Made by a program: the position numbers and the translations under genes. A stretch of 43,657 nt of DNA from Candidatus Zixiibacteriota bacterium (GTDB lineage Bacteria; Zixibacteria; MSB-5A5; GN15; PGXB01): contig LS998015.1 of NCBI GenBank assembly GCA_900498245.1, positions 3,088,687 through 3,132,343 on the forward strand, given 5' to 3'. Of the stretch, positions 8,639 to 16,391 are shown piece by piece (position 1 is the first letter of the stretch; the number at the start of each line of letters is the position of its first letter). The notes beneath the pieces were generated by a model that did no database searches, was not told the origin of the DNA, and saw only the letters and a program-made list of their open reading frames with translations.

Positions 8639-8754
8639 GCTCAAAGGAGTAAAACGTATATAAAGATATATGAACCGGCTCGGAACGATCCGGCCTGACG
8701 TGTGCGATTGGACATCCTTAATGAGCACAGGGAACAGCCAATCAAGGAGGATTT

Positions 8755-9237
8755 ATGGTTAAAGAAATTACAAAGAACAGTTGGCCGAAATTCTTTCGGA
8801 CCTTCAATTCGGCCAATCTCTACCGCCTGGCAGATATCAGCATCATAGATAAAAATGAAAGTTCCAACAGGGTGGCGTCGAATCTGACATTTCTCGGCCT
8901 CGGTCTCGAGAAAAAGGGGCGCCTGATCGATTCCCTTCGCTTCTTCGCCGGAAGTTGGAACCCGGAAAAACCGGCCGAATCGTTTCTGGCGGTCCGTCAG
9001 CCGTCGAAAATTTTCGTGGAAAAGGATGACCGCGGATTCGATCGAACCGTCCGGGTGCAGGCCAAGGACGGCACCGAGGCGATCATGCATTTATCGGGTG
9101 ATTCCCGTCCCGAACCGCTGGTGGAAAAAGTCGCTTATTCCATCTATGAGAAACGCGGGCGGAGCGACGGCAACGATATGGGCGACTGGCTCCAGGCCGA
9201 AAAGATTGTGAAGAAAACGCAGGAATCGCTTATATAA
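8755..9237 (+). CDS. DUF5335-like protein with C-terminal DUF2934 motif
   Basis: The 160-residue soluble protein has a strong ribosome site (AAGGAGG) before its ATG. Residues about 1-105 resemble the DUF5335 pattern: a W-P-x-F-F-R-x-F start, two internal strand pairs, and LTFLGLGLEKKGRLID. Residues about 119-155 match DUF2934: VAYSIYEKRGR, then a D-W-L-Q-A-E core. Both domains are of unknown function and common in soil and sediment bacteria. The combination in one short protein is notable. Isolated gene with its own promoter. Confidence 0.75.
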   Translation: MVKEITKNSWPKFFRTFNSANLYRLADISIIDKNESSNRVASNLTFLGLGLEKKGRLIDSLRFFAGSWNPEKPAESFLAVRQPSKIFVEKDDRGFDRTVRVQAKDGTEAIMHLSGDSRPEPLVEKVAYSIYEKRGRSDGNDMGDWLQAEKIVKKTQESLI

Positions 9238-9345
9238 ACGGCATCTTTTTCGGAAAGCCAAGCCGTATTACGGCTCGATAAATAGATTCAATTTAATCGC
9301 GGTCTATCCAGGATACAGGTCCGCCCGGCAAAATGCGGGTGAATG

Positions 9346-9834
9346 CTATCTCTTGTACCCGATATCGCGAAGGAACTTGTGCCGCTTGTTCTTGTCTTCG
9401 GGTCCTTCGATTCCTTTCGGCATGAATCCGTCGATCACGGTCAAAACCCCGCGTCCCTGCTCGGTCTCGGCGACAATCACTTCGACCGGGTTGGCGGTGG
9501 CGCAGAAAACATTCACAATCTCCGGCACATCTTTCAGGCGCGGCAGAAAATTGATCGGGTAGGCGTTGCGCATGAATATGACAAAAGTGTGGCCGCAGGC
9601 GATATCAAAAGCGATGGTCTCGGCGGCCTTGATCAATTCGTCATTGTTGCCGTCGGATCGAATCAGGCACGGCCCCGAGGCCTCGCAGAAACCGATGCCG
9701 AATTCCACCGTGGTCGATGTCCCGACCATCAGTTCGTAGATATCCTCGACCGTCTTGATAAAATGCGATTGCCCGAAAATGAAACTGCTATCGGGCGGCA
9801 GTTGAACCGTTATCTCTTTTGTTTTCATAGGCAT
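9346..9834 (-). CDS. Adenosine-specific kinase family protein (PF04008)
   Basis: The 162 residues follow the family pattern closely: SHFIKTVEDIYE, FGIGFCEASGP with a following R-x-x-G, AFDIACGHTFVIFMRNAYPIN split across two strands, CATANPVEV, and GRGVLTVIDG near the C-terminus, ending with the typical IGYK. The family was described from an archaeal protein binding adenosine and phosphorylating it; the physiological role in bacteria is unclear. The frame is open further upstream into the channel gene, but the ATG at 9834, four bases after the channel stop and with a GGA site, gives the usual length. An equally long open frame on the other strand is a shadow. Confidence 0.88.
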   Translation of the reverse strand: MPMKTKEITVQLPPDSSFIFGQSHFIKTVEDIYELMVGTSTTVEFGIGFCEASGPCLIRSDGNNDELIKAAETIAFDIACGHTFVIFMRNAYPINFLPRLKDVPEIVNVFCATANPVEVIVAETEQGRGVLTVIDGFMPKGIEGPEDKNKRHKFLRDIGYKR

Positions 9835-9838
9835 TTGT

Positions 9839-11248
9839 TCATTCCAAATAGGTGTCCTGATCCCGGTCCTTATCCTTATCGATAACACCGGTTTTCTCCA
9901 GGAATTTTTCTATCTTATAGGTGGCATTTTTCAGAAACTTCAATATCGTCAGAAGGGTTTTGTCGCGAACCCGAACCCGGGTTTCCAGATTCTCCATCAC
10001 ATGCCCCATCTCGACATCGATCGACGGCGATTTTTTGACCGCCAGCACCTGCGACGGATAAACACTGCGGTGACCGGTCATCAGAAAACTTATGACACAA
10101 GAGACCGTCGCGTACGGGGCCAGTTTCGCGCCGAAAAGTTCGACCGACATGATACTGGCGCTGATAGGCGAATTGGCGCATCCGGCGAGAACACTCACCA
10201 TGCCGAGCGCGGCATAGGTGGCCGGGTCGAGATTGAAAATCTGGGCAAAAAGCGATCCCGCGGCGGTCCCGACAAAAAAGATCGGGGTGACAATTCCGCC
10301 GCTGCCGCCAAAATTGAGGGTGATACTGGTGAAAACCGATTTTGTCAGAAAAGCATGCCAGGCCACTCTGGTTCCATTCAGCGCCGATTCAATCGGATCA
10401 AGTCCCAGCCCCAGATAATCACGGGAGAAAATAAACACCAGCGGTATCAAAATAAGCCCGCCGATAACCCCTTTCCAGGGGTCCCAGATTTTTATTTTCT
10501 TGGCGACTTTCTGACCAAGATTCAAAATCTCAATCATGATTGCGGAACAGATGCCGAAAAAGATTCCGGCCAGAATCACTTTGATAAACAGGGCCTCGCT
10601 GAAGACCGGGACAAAATTGACCGGGTGATAAAAGTAATGGACGCCGAGCGCGGCCGATATCTGGTAACTGGTGATACCGGCGATGAACGACGGCAACAGC
10701 ACGTCATACAGGATGGTCCCGACAAAAAGAACCTCGACCCCGAATATCGCCCCTCCAATCGGGGTGCCGAAAACCGAGGCAAATCCGGCGCTGATACCGC
10801 AAATAACCAGTTTTCGCCGATCCTTATCGGACAATTTGAAAAGATCCGCAAAAATCGAAGACAGCCCGGCGCCGATCTGGGCGCACGGCCCTTCCTTTCC
10901 GACCGAACCGCCGAAGGCCAGGGTCACAATGGTCGCCACCAGTTTCACCGGCACCACCATCGCTTTGATCTTGCCCGAAGTCTTATGAACCGCCTCGATT
11001 ACTTTTTCGGTCCCGTGCCCTTCGGCGTCAGGGGCGAGATATTTTATCAGCAGGACACTGATGAAAAGGGCGATCGGCAAGAGAACGAAGAAATAGGCAT
11101 ATTTCCCCGTGACATTGGTGCTCCAGGTCAGGATTTTCAGGAAGAGAGCGGTCGAGAAGCCGACTATGAGTCCCACGGCCGTCGCAAAAATTATCCATTT
11201 GACGACACTTATAAACAGGACCGTTTCTTCTCTTATCTGATTGCGCAT
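9839..11248 (-). CDS. ClC-family chloride channel or H+/Cl- antiporter
   Basis: The 469-residue protein has about 10-12 hydrophobic helices. Diagnostic motifs are GKEGP (117-121), in which Glu119 is the gating glutamate, and GSGGIVTPIFFVG in the second half. An AEGHGTEKV stretch (75-83) stands where GSGIP-type sequence is usual, so the first anion-coordinating loop is divergent. The C-terminus (about 440-469) is polar and charged, and no CBS domain is present. The adenosine-kinase-family gene follows four bases downstream, so both are probably co-transcribed. Confidence 0.93.
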   Translation of the reverse strand: MRNQIREETVLFISVVKWIIFATAVGLIVGFSTALFLKILTWSTNVTGKYAYFFVLLPIALFISVLLIKYLAPDAEGHGTEKVIEAVHKTSGKIKAMVVPVKLVATIVTLAFGGSVGKEGPCAQIGAGLSSIFADLFKLSDKDRRKLVICGISAGFASVFGTPIGGAIFGVEVLFVGTILYDVLLPSFIAGITSYQISAALGVHYFYHPVNFVPVFSEALFIKVILAGIFFGICSAIMIEILNLGQKVAKKIKIWDPWKGVIGGLILIPLVFIFSRDYLGLGLDPIESALNGTRVAWHAFLTKSVFTSITLNFGGSGGIVTPIFFVGTAAGSLFAQIFNLDPATYAALGMVSVLAGCANSPISASIMSVELFGAKLAPYATVSCVISFLMTGHRSVYPSQVLAVKKSPSIDVEMGHVMENLETRVRVRDKTLLTILKFLKNATYKIEKFLEKTGVIDKDKDRDQDTYLE

Positions 11249-11377
11249 TTTGCTTTCGCCGTTCTCACAGGAGGATTATGACCCTTTTACACATTAATAA
11301 GCGGATAAATGCGATTTGACAACAAAAAATTGCCCTTGAAACAAGAACCCTCTCCCGGACAGAAAAGGCCGTTTTTT

Positions 11378-12145
11378 CTAAAGTTTCAAGCAGGCGTCGA
11401 CCGCCAGCCAGAAGAGTTGTTCGCGGACCGAAGGTTGCCAGTCACTGCTGCGGCGGTCATCCCATTCTATTCCGGAGACATCATCGCCGGCATACAGAAT
11501 CTGCCCCAGTTTGACCCCGCGAAACTGCGCCACCGCGAAAAAAGCAGCCGCCTCCATTTCCACCGAGAGACACCCTTCAGAGCGCCGCAGTTGCACCTTG
11601 GCCGGGGTCTCGCGGCAAATGGCATCGGTGGTCCAGGTCTTTCCCACCAGATAATCGACTTTCTTTTCTTGGAGAGTCGCTTCGATCGCGGCCATCGCCT
11701 CGGGGTGAGCGGCCACTTCACGGGCCGGGGGCAAATAATGATACGATGTTCCCTCGTCGCGGACAGCGATATCGGGCACCATCAATTTTCCCCGGGCAAT
11801 TTCCCTGTCCAGCACGCCCGCCCCGCCGCAGACGATAAATTTCCGGCATCCCCGCGCGATCGCTTCTTCCAGATATACGGCCGCGCTGGGGGCAGAGACC
11901 GGGCAAACCCCAAAAGCCACTCTCCGGCCATTATGCTCCGTCTCATGAATATAAACCATGCCGGATTCCCAGCGGTCGGAATGCACGGTCTTCACCAGAT
12001 GCGTCTCTTTTACTTTAGAGACTACCTCACCGAAAAAAGTAATGACACAATGCTCGGCGATATCGATCGGCGGAAAAAGTTTTTGCGGCTCGATCACCGC
12101 CTCGCGGGACTCATCGAATTCGAGAATGGGGAAATCGGATTTCAT
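11378..12145 (-). CDS. Nucleoside phosphorylase (PNP/UDP family, uridine phosphorylase-like)
   Basis: The 255 residues show the phosphorylase-I fold pattern: CGGAGVLD (phosphate/ribose region, about 106-113), a purine/pyrimidine-binding strand with KTWTTDAICRE, and SVEMEAAAFFAVAQFRG, where the M-E-A-A core binds ribose. These cytosolic enzymes cleave nucleosides with phosphate for salvage. The ATG at 12145 has an AGGA site nine bases upstream. The 129-base gap to the channel gene contains no clear terminator. Base specificity is not readable. Confidence 0.88.
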   Translation of the reverse strand: MKSDFPILEFDESREAVIEPQKLFPPIDIAEHCVITFFGEVVSKVKETHLVKTVHSDRWESGMVYIHETEHNGRRVAFGVCPVSAPSAAVYLEEAIARGCRKFIVCGGAGVLDREIARGKLMVPDIAVRDEGTSYHYLPPAREVAAHPEAMAAIEATLQEKKVDYLVGKTWTTDAICRETPAKVQLRRSEGCLSVEMEAAAFFAVAQFRGVKLGQILYAGDDVSGIEWDDRRSSDWQPSVREQLFWLAVDACLKL

Positions 12146-12187
12146 ATATTTCCTGTATCTTTATAGAATGAATTTTCGTTTTCGGCG

Positions 12188-12211
12188 CCCACCCCAAGGG
12201 GTGGGTCACCC
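12188..12211. repeat. REP-like hairpin, RAYT1 family, copy a
   Basis: Perfect 8-base arms CCCACCCC/GGGGTGGG around AA, with the TCACCC form of the tag on the right. It lies immediately after the lipoprotein stop at 12214. Confidence 0.9.
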
Positions 12212-12213
12212 GA

Positions 12214-12780
12214 TTAATATAAGAAGGGCTGTCTTTCTACTGCCACAATTGTATCAAAATGCAGTGGCTGAGCGTTATAATATATGAAATTATCCATAAT
12301 TATTCGCAATTTAAAACCCTTACGTTGGTAGACTGATGCAACGATTAGTGAATCAGTACGCATATCATAGGCATAATCAAGGCCCACCGCATATTTATTA
12401 TTCGATAATGTATCTTCAAATGGTGAGGACCATATTGAATCATGTCTCATTAAATGCTCTTCAACATATACTTTTACTGATTCCGGCACAAATTTAAGTG
12501 AGTGTTTCATATATTCCGGGAACTTTGAATCAACTCTTATTCTCAAATGATAATCATCTTTTTCCGAACCTAAGTCGCTTGAACTCCTCAGATCAACTAG
12601 AATCTTATCATTGTGAAATCTAAATTTCATTTCTTTAGACAGTTTATTGTTGCTTAAAAAACATATATGTCTATTAGGATTAGGGCAGCCTGAAACCAAT
12701 ATCAATACTGCCAGCAATATTAAAAAAGGGTAACCCACCCCATGGGGTGGGCGTTGATTCGCAGTTTTTCGGGAATTCAC
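12214..12780 (-). CDS. Putative lipoprotein of unknown function, bracketed by REP hairpins
   Basis: The 188-residue product has a hydrophobic run and lipobox (FLILLAVLILVSGC, about residues 19-32), so the mature protein would start at Cys32 and be lipid-anchored. The rest is charged and AT-rich with no family I recognise. The GTG at 12780 overlaps, as GTGA, the stop of the duplicated gene 3' end upstream. That would make the REP copy b encode part of the signal-peptide n-region (QRPPHGVGYP). An alternative GTG lies inside the hairpin at 12738. Copy a follows the stop. Base composition is clearly more AT-rich than the neighbouring enzymes, suggesting transfer. Confidence 0.6.
   Translation of the reverse strand: MNSRKTANQRPPHGVGYPFLILLAVLILVSGCPNPNRHICFLSNNKLSKEMKFRFHNDKILVDLRSSSDLGSEKDDYHLRIRVDSKFPEYMKHSLKFVPESVKVYVEEHLMRHDSIWSSPFEDTLSNNKYAVGLDYAYDMRTDSLIVASVYQRKGFKLRIIMDNFIYYNAQPLHFDTIVAVERQPFLY
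12728..12753. repeat. REP-like hairpin, RAYT1 family, copy b
   Basis: GGGTAA tag then CCCACCCC/GGGGTGGG around AT. It lies within the 5' coding region of the lipoprotein frame, in inverted orientation to copy a with tags facing each other. Confidence 0.9.
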
Positions 12781-12792
12781 TTACTCCCGCCG

Positions 12793-12831
12793 TTCACCAC
12801 CGGGTTGGAATAGATTTCTTCGCCTTCGAAA
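12793..12831. repeat. Left copy of a 39-bp direct repeat (gene 3'-end duplication)
   Basis: This stretch matches 13480-13518 at 38 of 39 positions and in the same orientation. On the minus strand both encode FEGEEIYSNPVVN. Here the frame goes on to GGSK and a TGA whose last bases overlap the lipoprotein GTG, which suggests this is the ancestral 3' end of the gene at 13470-14258. Confidence 0.9.
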
Positions 12832-12834
12832 CCC

Positions 12835-12860
12835 GGGTAACCCACCCCTTGGGGTGGGCG
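12835..12860. repeat. REP-like hairpin, RAYT1 family, copy c
   Basis: GGGTAA tag (12835-12840) then CCCACCCC/GGGGTGGG around TT (12841-12858). It is the left border of the RAYT1 cassette. Confidence 0.9.
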
Positions 12861-12882
12861 TTGATACCGGCAAAGGTGCAAT

Positions 12883-13416
12883 TTATATTCCAAATTCATC
12901 AATCGCAATAGGCCCGTCCTTTCGCCCCAAGTACCAATTATAACTCGACCAACCCCAATCCCCGGCGGATTCAACTAGTCCTTTCTTCACCGGATTATCA
13001 TGACAATAATTTATCTTTTCCCTTACAATGTCGGGTGTTCGGCAATTGTGATCGTAACAGCGACGTTTCCAGAAAACATGTCTGTTTTTCTCGCCCCGAC
13101 GATTTACAAGTTCCTTTAATATTCCTCTATTTTGGTCTTGCCATAGTCCCAATATTTCTCGAGCAGAAAGAGACTTGATTTCACCTATCACCAAACCCAA
13201 CTTTAAATCGGCAGAAGGCCAGATAACAAGATGGACATGATTGGGCATGAGAACATAGCCAAGTAATTTGAAATTATGGACATTGCGGCCATTGTCAAGA
13301 TGCTTCAGAAATATTTCCTTCTCCCGATCGTCAGTCAGCAAGGGAAGATTATTATAACAGCCAAAAGTGACGAATCGGGCGGTATTAAGATTATCGTAGT
13401 GCTTAAGTCTGGTCAT
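12883..13416 (-). CDS. REP-associated tyrosine transposase (RAYT1, Y1/HUH family)
   Basis: From the ATG at 13416 the protein has 177 residues, a usual length for the family. The HUH metal-binding motif is in MPNHVHLVIWP (His-Val-His, about 59-61), and the catalytic tyrosine lies in NYCHDNPVKKGLV near the C-terminus, followed by the typical W-S-S-Y. RAYTs are single-copy domesticated relatives of IS200/IS605 transposases that nick single-stranded REP hairpins. The start 11 codons downstream of the longest frame is preferred because family members begin close to RxxxY-x-N; no ribosome site is evident. REP copies c and d flank it. Confidence 0.93.
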   Translation of the reverse strand: MTRLKHYDNLNTARFVTFGCYNNLPLLTDDREKEIFLKHLDNGRNVHNFKLLGYVLMPNHVHLVIWPSADLKLGLVIGEIKSLSAREILGLWQDQNRGILKELVNRRGEKNRHVFWKRRCYDHNCRTPDIVREKINYCHDNPVKKGLVESAGDWGWSSYNWYLGRKDGPIAIDEFGI

Positions 13417-13437
13417 TGATACATCATCGTATATTAG

Positions 13438-13463
13438 CGCCCACCCCAAGGGGTGGGTTACCC
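13438..13463. repeat. REP-like hairpin, RAYT1 family, copy d
   Basis: CCCACCCC/GGGGTGGG around AA (13440-13457) with TTACCC on the right (13458-13463). It is the mirror image of copy c and forms the right border of the RAYT1 cassette, just after the exported-protein stop. Confidence 0.9.
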
Positions 13464-13469
13464 GTTGAA

Positions 13470-14258
13470 CTATTTGTCATTCACCACCGGGTTGGAATAG
13501 ATTTCTTCGCCCTCGAAATAAATCCCCATGAAATACATCGCCTTGGCCCGCCCCTTGATATGAAACCGGCGTGGAAGCCAGATGGTCTCATCGTACGGTT
13601 CATAATCGAGCGACATATCGAGTTCGCTCATCTTGAACATGAACCGGCTGATCAGACTCGCCGGCGCGAATTCCGCCCGCACCACATGATATGATGACAT
13701 ATCGATATAATAGGTGATATTGACCAGGGTGTCGAGAATATCGGAGACGGTATGCACCGTGTCGGCGACGGCGCGGATAACATAACAGGGGAAATCGTCA
13801 ACCGGTTTGGGCGCAAGACCGTCATAGGTGACTGTATAATATTTCCGCATCTCCGGGCGCAGAATACTCACGATATCGAACGCGATATCTTTGCCGCCCC
13901 GCTTCTTCTTCCGGTCGGCCCGTTCCTCGGCGACCTTGGGCAGTTGCTTGTCATCCTGGCGGATGCCGTCGACAAAATATCCGGTGTACTCTTCGCTATA
14001 GGCAAATTTGCCGTCGGGCCCTTTCTTGAGAAAAACCGTCTTGATATATTTTTTGGTTTCCTTGACATTCCCGTCACCGTCCTCCCGTTTCTCATACGAG
14101 ACCGCGTCCATTTTCAGATTGTTCAGTTGGGCGATTTCGGCGTCGCGCACGGCAATTACTTTAGTTATGATCGAATCGAGCGCCGCATTACTCCCGGTCT
14201 GGGCGGAAGCAGAGCCAAGGGCGGCCAGTATCATGCCAGTTATAATAATCAATCTCAT
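13470..14258 (-). CDS. Exported protein of unknown function, 3' end remodelled by RAYT1 cassette
   Basis: The 262-residue product has a signal peptide (about 1-19, cleavage after SASA). The mature part is rich in beta-strand-like segments with a basic ERADRKKKRGG patch in the middle. The pattern (YYIDMSSYHVVRAEF, then a strand ending WLPRRFHIKGRAKA) is reminiscent of LolA-like or outer-membrane lipoprotein-sorting folds, but I would not assign one. The end FEGEEIYSNPVVNDK uses a stop that lies just before REP copy d. A second copy of its last 13 codons is found 690 bases downstream. The start ATGA overlaps the stop of the HEAT-cyclophilin gene, so the two are translationally coupled. Confidence 0.8.
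   Translation of the reverse strand: MRLIIITGMILAALGSASAQTGSNAALDSIITKVIAVRDAEIAQLNNLKMDAVSYEKREDGDGNVKETKKYIKTVFLKKGPDGKFAYSEEYTGYFVDGIRQDDKQLPKVAEERADRKKKRGGKDIAFDIVSILRPEMRKYYTVTYDGLAPKPVDDFPCYVIRAVADTVHTVSDILDTLVNITYYIDMSSYHVVRAEFAPASLISRFMFKMSELDMSLDYEPYDETIWLPRRFHIKGRAKAMYFMGIYFEGEEIYSNPVVNDK
13480..13518. repeat. Right copy of the 39-bp direct repeat
   Basis: This is the partner of 12793-12831 and is part of the coding 3' end of the exported-protein gene. The two copies differ by one silent base. Confidence 0.9.
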
Positions 14259-16252
14259 TTTTTCTTTTCCTCTATGATTTGTATCGCTTTTATTTTATCG
14301 CCTTTGACAATTTTATCCACCGCCTCCATCCCTTTTGAGACCTTCCCGAACAATGTGTACCGCGCATCGAGATGCGGCGCTCTCCCCAGCATGATAAAAA
14401 ATTGCGAGCCGCCGGTATCTTTACCCGACGTGGCGATTCCGACTGTGCCCCGGTCGAACGGTTTATCGCTGTATTCGCACAGAATATAATACCCCGGCCC
14501 GCCGGAACCGTCACCGCGCGGATCCCCGCCCTGCACCACGAATCCCGGCACCACCCGGTGGAAAGTCAGGCCGTCGTAGAATTGCTCTTTGGCCAATTTG
14601 ATGAAATTATAAACGGTCAGGGGAGCGATGTCGGGATATAATTCAATTTCGATATTCCCATAATCAGTACTTAAGAGCGCCTTAGGATTTACCGCATAAC
14701 GGGTAATGAAGTTCTTGATATCCCGCTTGCTCGCCAACCCCTCCGGTTTGTTGACATAAGCCGATTTATCGACCCCCAGTTTCTTTTTATAGACGGCGGC
14801 GGCATCCCGGCTGACCACATATTCTTTGTCCTGCAGGCCGTGGAAAATTATTTCCTCGGCGAGCGAATCGACAGCGGTGCTGTCTAGAAAGACAGCCGCG
14901 GCCGCGACAATGGATCGTTTCATATCCGGGTCGGTCTTCTCCCCGTTTTTCATGAAGGCTAGAAGCCGTCCCAGGTACTGATGCGCCTTCAGTTCGCCAA
15001 TTTTATCGGCGGCGGTCGACGCGACCACGTAATCGGTATCATTGAGAGCGGTGGTGATATAGTAATCGAGATTAACCGCGTCGTTTTTCAGCAATTCTTC
15101 AAAAGCCGCCGCGCGCACATCGGGCAAACTATCTTTGAAAAAGGCATTCAAACGCGGTTTGACATATTCCCCGCCGATCGCCCCCAGCGCATGCACGATA
15201 CCGACATTGATATAGCGGTTTTTCAATGACTCCAGAGAATCGATCAAAGGCAGAACTTCGGCACCGTCGATTTGGGCCAGATAGACAATCCCGGAGGCCT
15301 TGATATTGGGGCTGTCCAGCGAATCGATATCGCGGCGCACTTCTTCGGCGATGGCCGAGTCTTTCAGTTTCGCGAAAGAATCAATCAGAAGAACTTTCAG
15401 TTTTTCGTCCACTTCATTGTCATACTCGTTTTTGAGATATTCCACCGCTTTGGGGGAGCCGATCGACGCCAGCGAAATAATCGCCTGGGCCACGACATTG
15501 CCGTTTTTATCATTCAGGCCGATCGCCACCAGGTAGGTCTTGCCGTCATCCTTGGCCAGGCCGATACCGTTTATTGCCTGCACCCGGACAAAGGGATCGC
15601 TGTCCGGCAGGAATTGAGCGTAAAGGTCAGACGGCTCCTTTATGCCGAGACGCACCAGCGAATAGAGAGCGGCGATACGGACCGTCCGCACCGGGTCATT
15701 TTGAGCGATACCAATCAAATCATTCGCCGCCGATTTCGCCCCGGCGCGCCATAGCGCATAGCAGGCCTGGGTGCGAACGCGATGATCCGGAAGAGCCAGA
15801 TATGATGTTAATTCCGTAATGACATCGGTCATGCCGGAATCGGGCAGCCGCCCGATCGATTGAATCGCCGCCGCCAAGCGTTCCGGCGGCATATCGACAC
15901 ACTGCTCCAAGATTCCTTCGGCAAAACTTTTCTCGCCGGTCAATCCCAGGGCGAAAGCCGCCGTCTGCGCGACCGTATCCGAACTATCATTAATTAATTT
16001 GAACAGCCCCTCCGAGGCCCCGATATCGCCGATCCGCCCGACCGCCAGCGCCGCCCGGGCCCGGATTTCAGAATCGGGGTCGTTGAGATAATCCAATAAA
16101 CCGGCCGGTGCCCTTCGGGTGTCTTCATATTCGATTATTGACGCCAGAATATCCGCTTTGTCGCGTCGAAGATTGAAAATGTCCTGATAAAAAACAAAAT
16201 AGGCCCCGATAATCATCAGTATGATTATGGCGGCGGTCGTTACTTTTTTCAT
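14255..16252 (-). CDS. HEAT-repeat protein fused to a cyclophilin-type peptidyl-prolyl isomerase
   Basis: The 665-residue protein starts with a membrane anchor or signal (about 5-24), so the bulk is periplasmic. Residues about 40-490 are a series of 30-residue helical HEAT-like repeats (recurring ARAALAVGRIGD, AQTAAFALG, VRTQACYALWRAG). Residues about 524-660 are a cyclophilin domain with FHRVVPGFVVQGGD (catalytic Arg566) and GSQFFIML; HLDARYTLFG shows the His found in bacterial members in place of the cyclosporin-contacting Trp. The isomerase would speed proline isomerisation during folding of exported proteins, with the HEAT array as a client or scaffold platform (inference). Its stop overlaps the next gene by four bases. 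Confidence 0.92.
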   Translation of the reverse strand: MKKVTTAAIIILMIIGAYFVFYQDIFNLRRDKADILASIIEYEDTRRAPAGLLDYLNDPDSEIRARAALAVGRIGDIGASEGLFKLINDSSDTVAQTAAFALGLTGEKSFAEGILEQCVDMPPERLAAAIQSIGRLPDSGMTDVITELTSYLALPDHRVRTQACYALWRAGAKSAANDLIGIAQNDPVRTVRIAALYSLVRLGIKEPSDLYAQFLPDSDPFVRVQAINGIGLAKDDGKTYLVAIGLNDKNGNVVAQAIISLASIGSPKAVEYLKNEYDNEVDEKLKVLLIDSFAKLKDSAIAEEVRRDIDSLDSPNIKASGIVYLAQIDGAEVLPLIDSLESLKNRYINVGIVHALGAIGGEYVKPRLNAFFKDSLPDVRAAAFEELLKNDAVNLDYYITTALNDTDYVVASTAADKIGELKAHQYLGRLLAFMKNGEKTDPDMKRSIVAAAAVFLDSTAVDSLAEEIIFHGLQDKEYVVSRDAAAVYKKKLGVDKSAYVNKPEGLASKRDIKNFITRYAVNPKALLSTDYGNIEIELYPDIAPLTVYNFIKLAKEQFYDGLTFHRVVPGFVVQGGDPRGDGSGGPGYYILCEYSDKPFDRGTVGIATSGKDTGGSQFFIMLGRAPHLDARYTLFGKVSKGMEAVDKIVKGDKIKAIQIIEEKKK

Positions 16253-16391
16253 ATCGGCACTTCTTTTTTCATGATTTAAAAAAGACTCTTTTCCTCCTGA
16301 CTATACAGGGAATTTAGATTTATCCCTCGATGAGTCAACTAAAAATAGAGCGGGATAGAACTGCCGGGAGCATTAATGCTGACGGATTGCT

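Larger units (their letters stand above)
12832..13479. mobile_element. RAYT1 cassette inserted in the 3' end of an exported-protein gene
   Basis: The segment between the two 39-bp direct repeats contains one RAYT gene bracketed by REP copies c and d with tags pointing outward. This is the arrangement expected for a REPtron-like unit. Removing it together with one repeat would restore a continuous gene 3' end. Mechanism (transposition with duplication, or recombination) is inference. Confidence 0.7.

Noticed and set aside
9343-9885. Long plus-strand open frame opposite the adenosine-kinase-family gene
   Set aside because: The minus-strand protein shows all family motifs; the plus-strand translation is an antisense shadow of the same codons.
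10001-11281. 426-codon plus-strand frame opposite the ClC gene
   Set aside because: Very polar, repetitive composition typical of an antisense frame; the minus strand encodes a clear channel.
12777-12974. 65-codon frame overlapping the RAYT1 end
   Set aside because: It begins inside RAYT1, crosses a REP hairpin and has meaning only in its last 13-17 codons, which are the duplicated gene 3' end.
12832-13479. IS200/IS605 insertion sequence
   Set aside because: The transposase has RAYT-type motifs, there is no TnpB-like gene, and the ends are REP hairpins, not the subterminal hairpins of a typical IS200.
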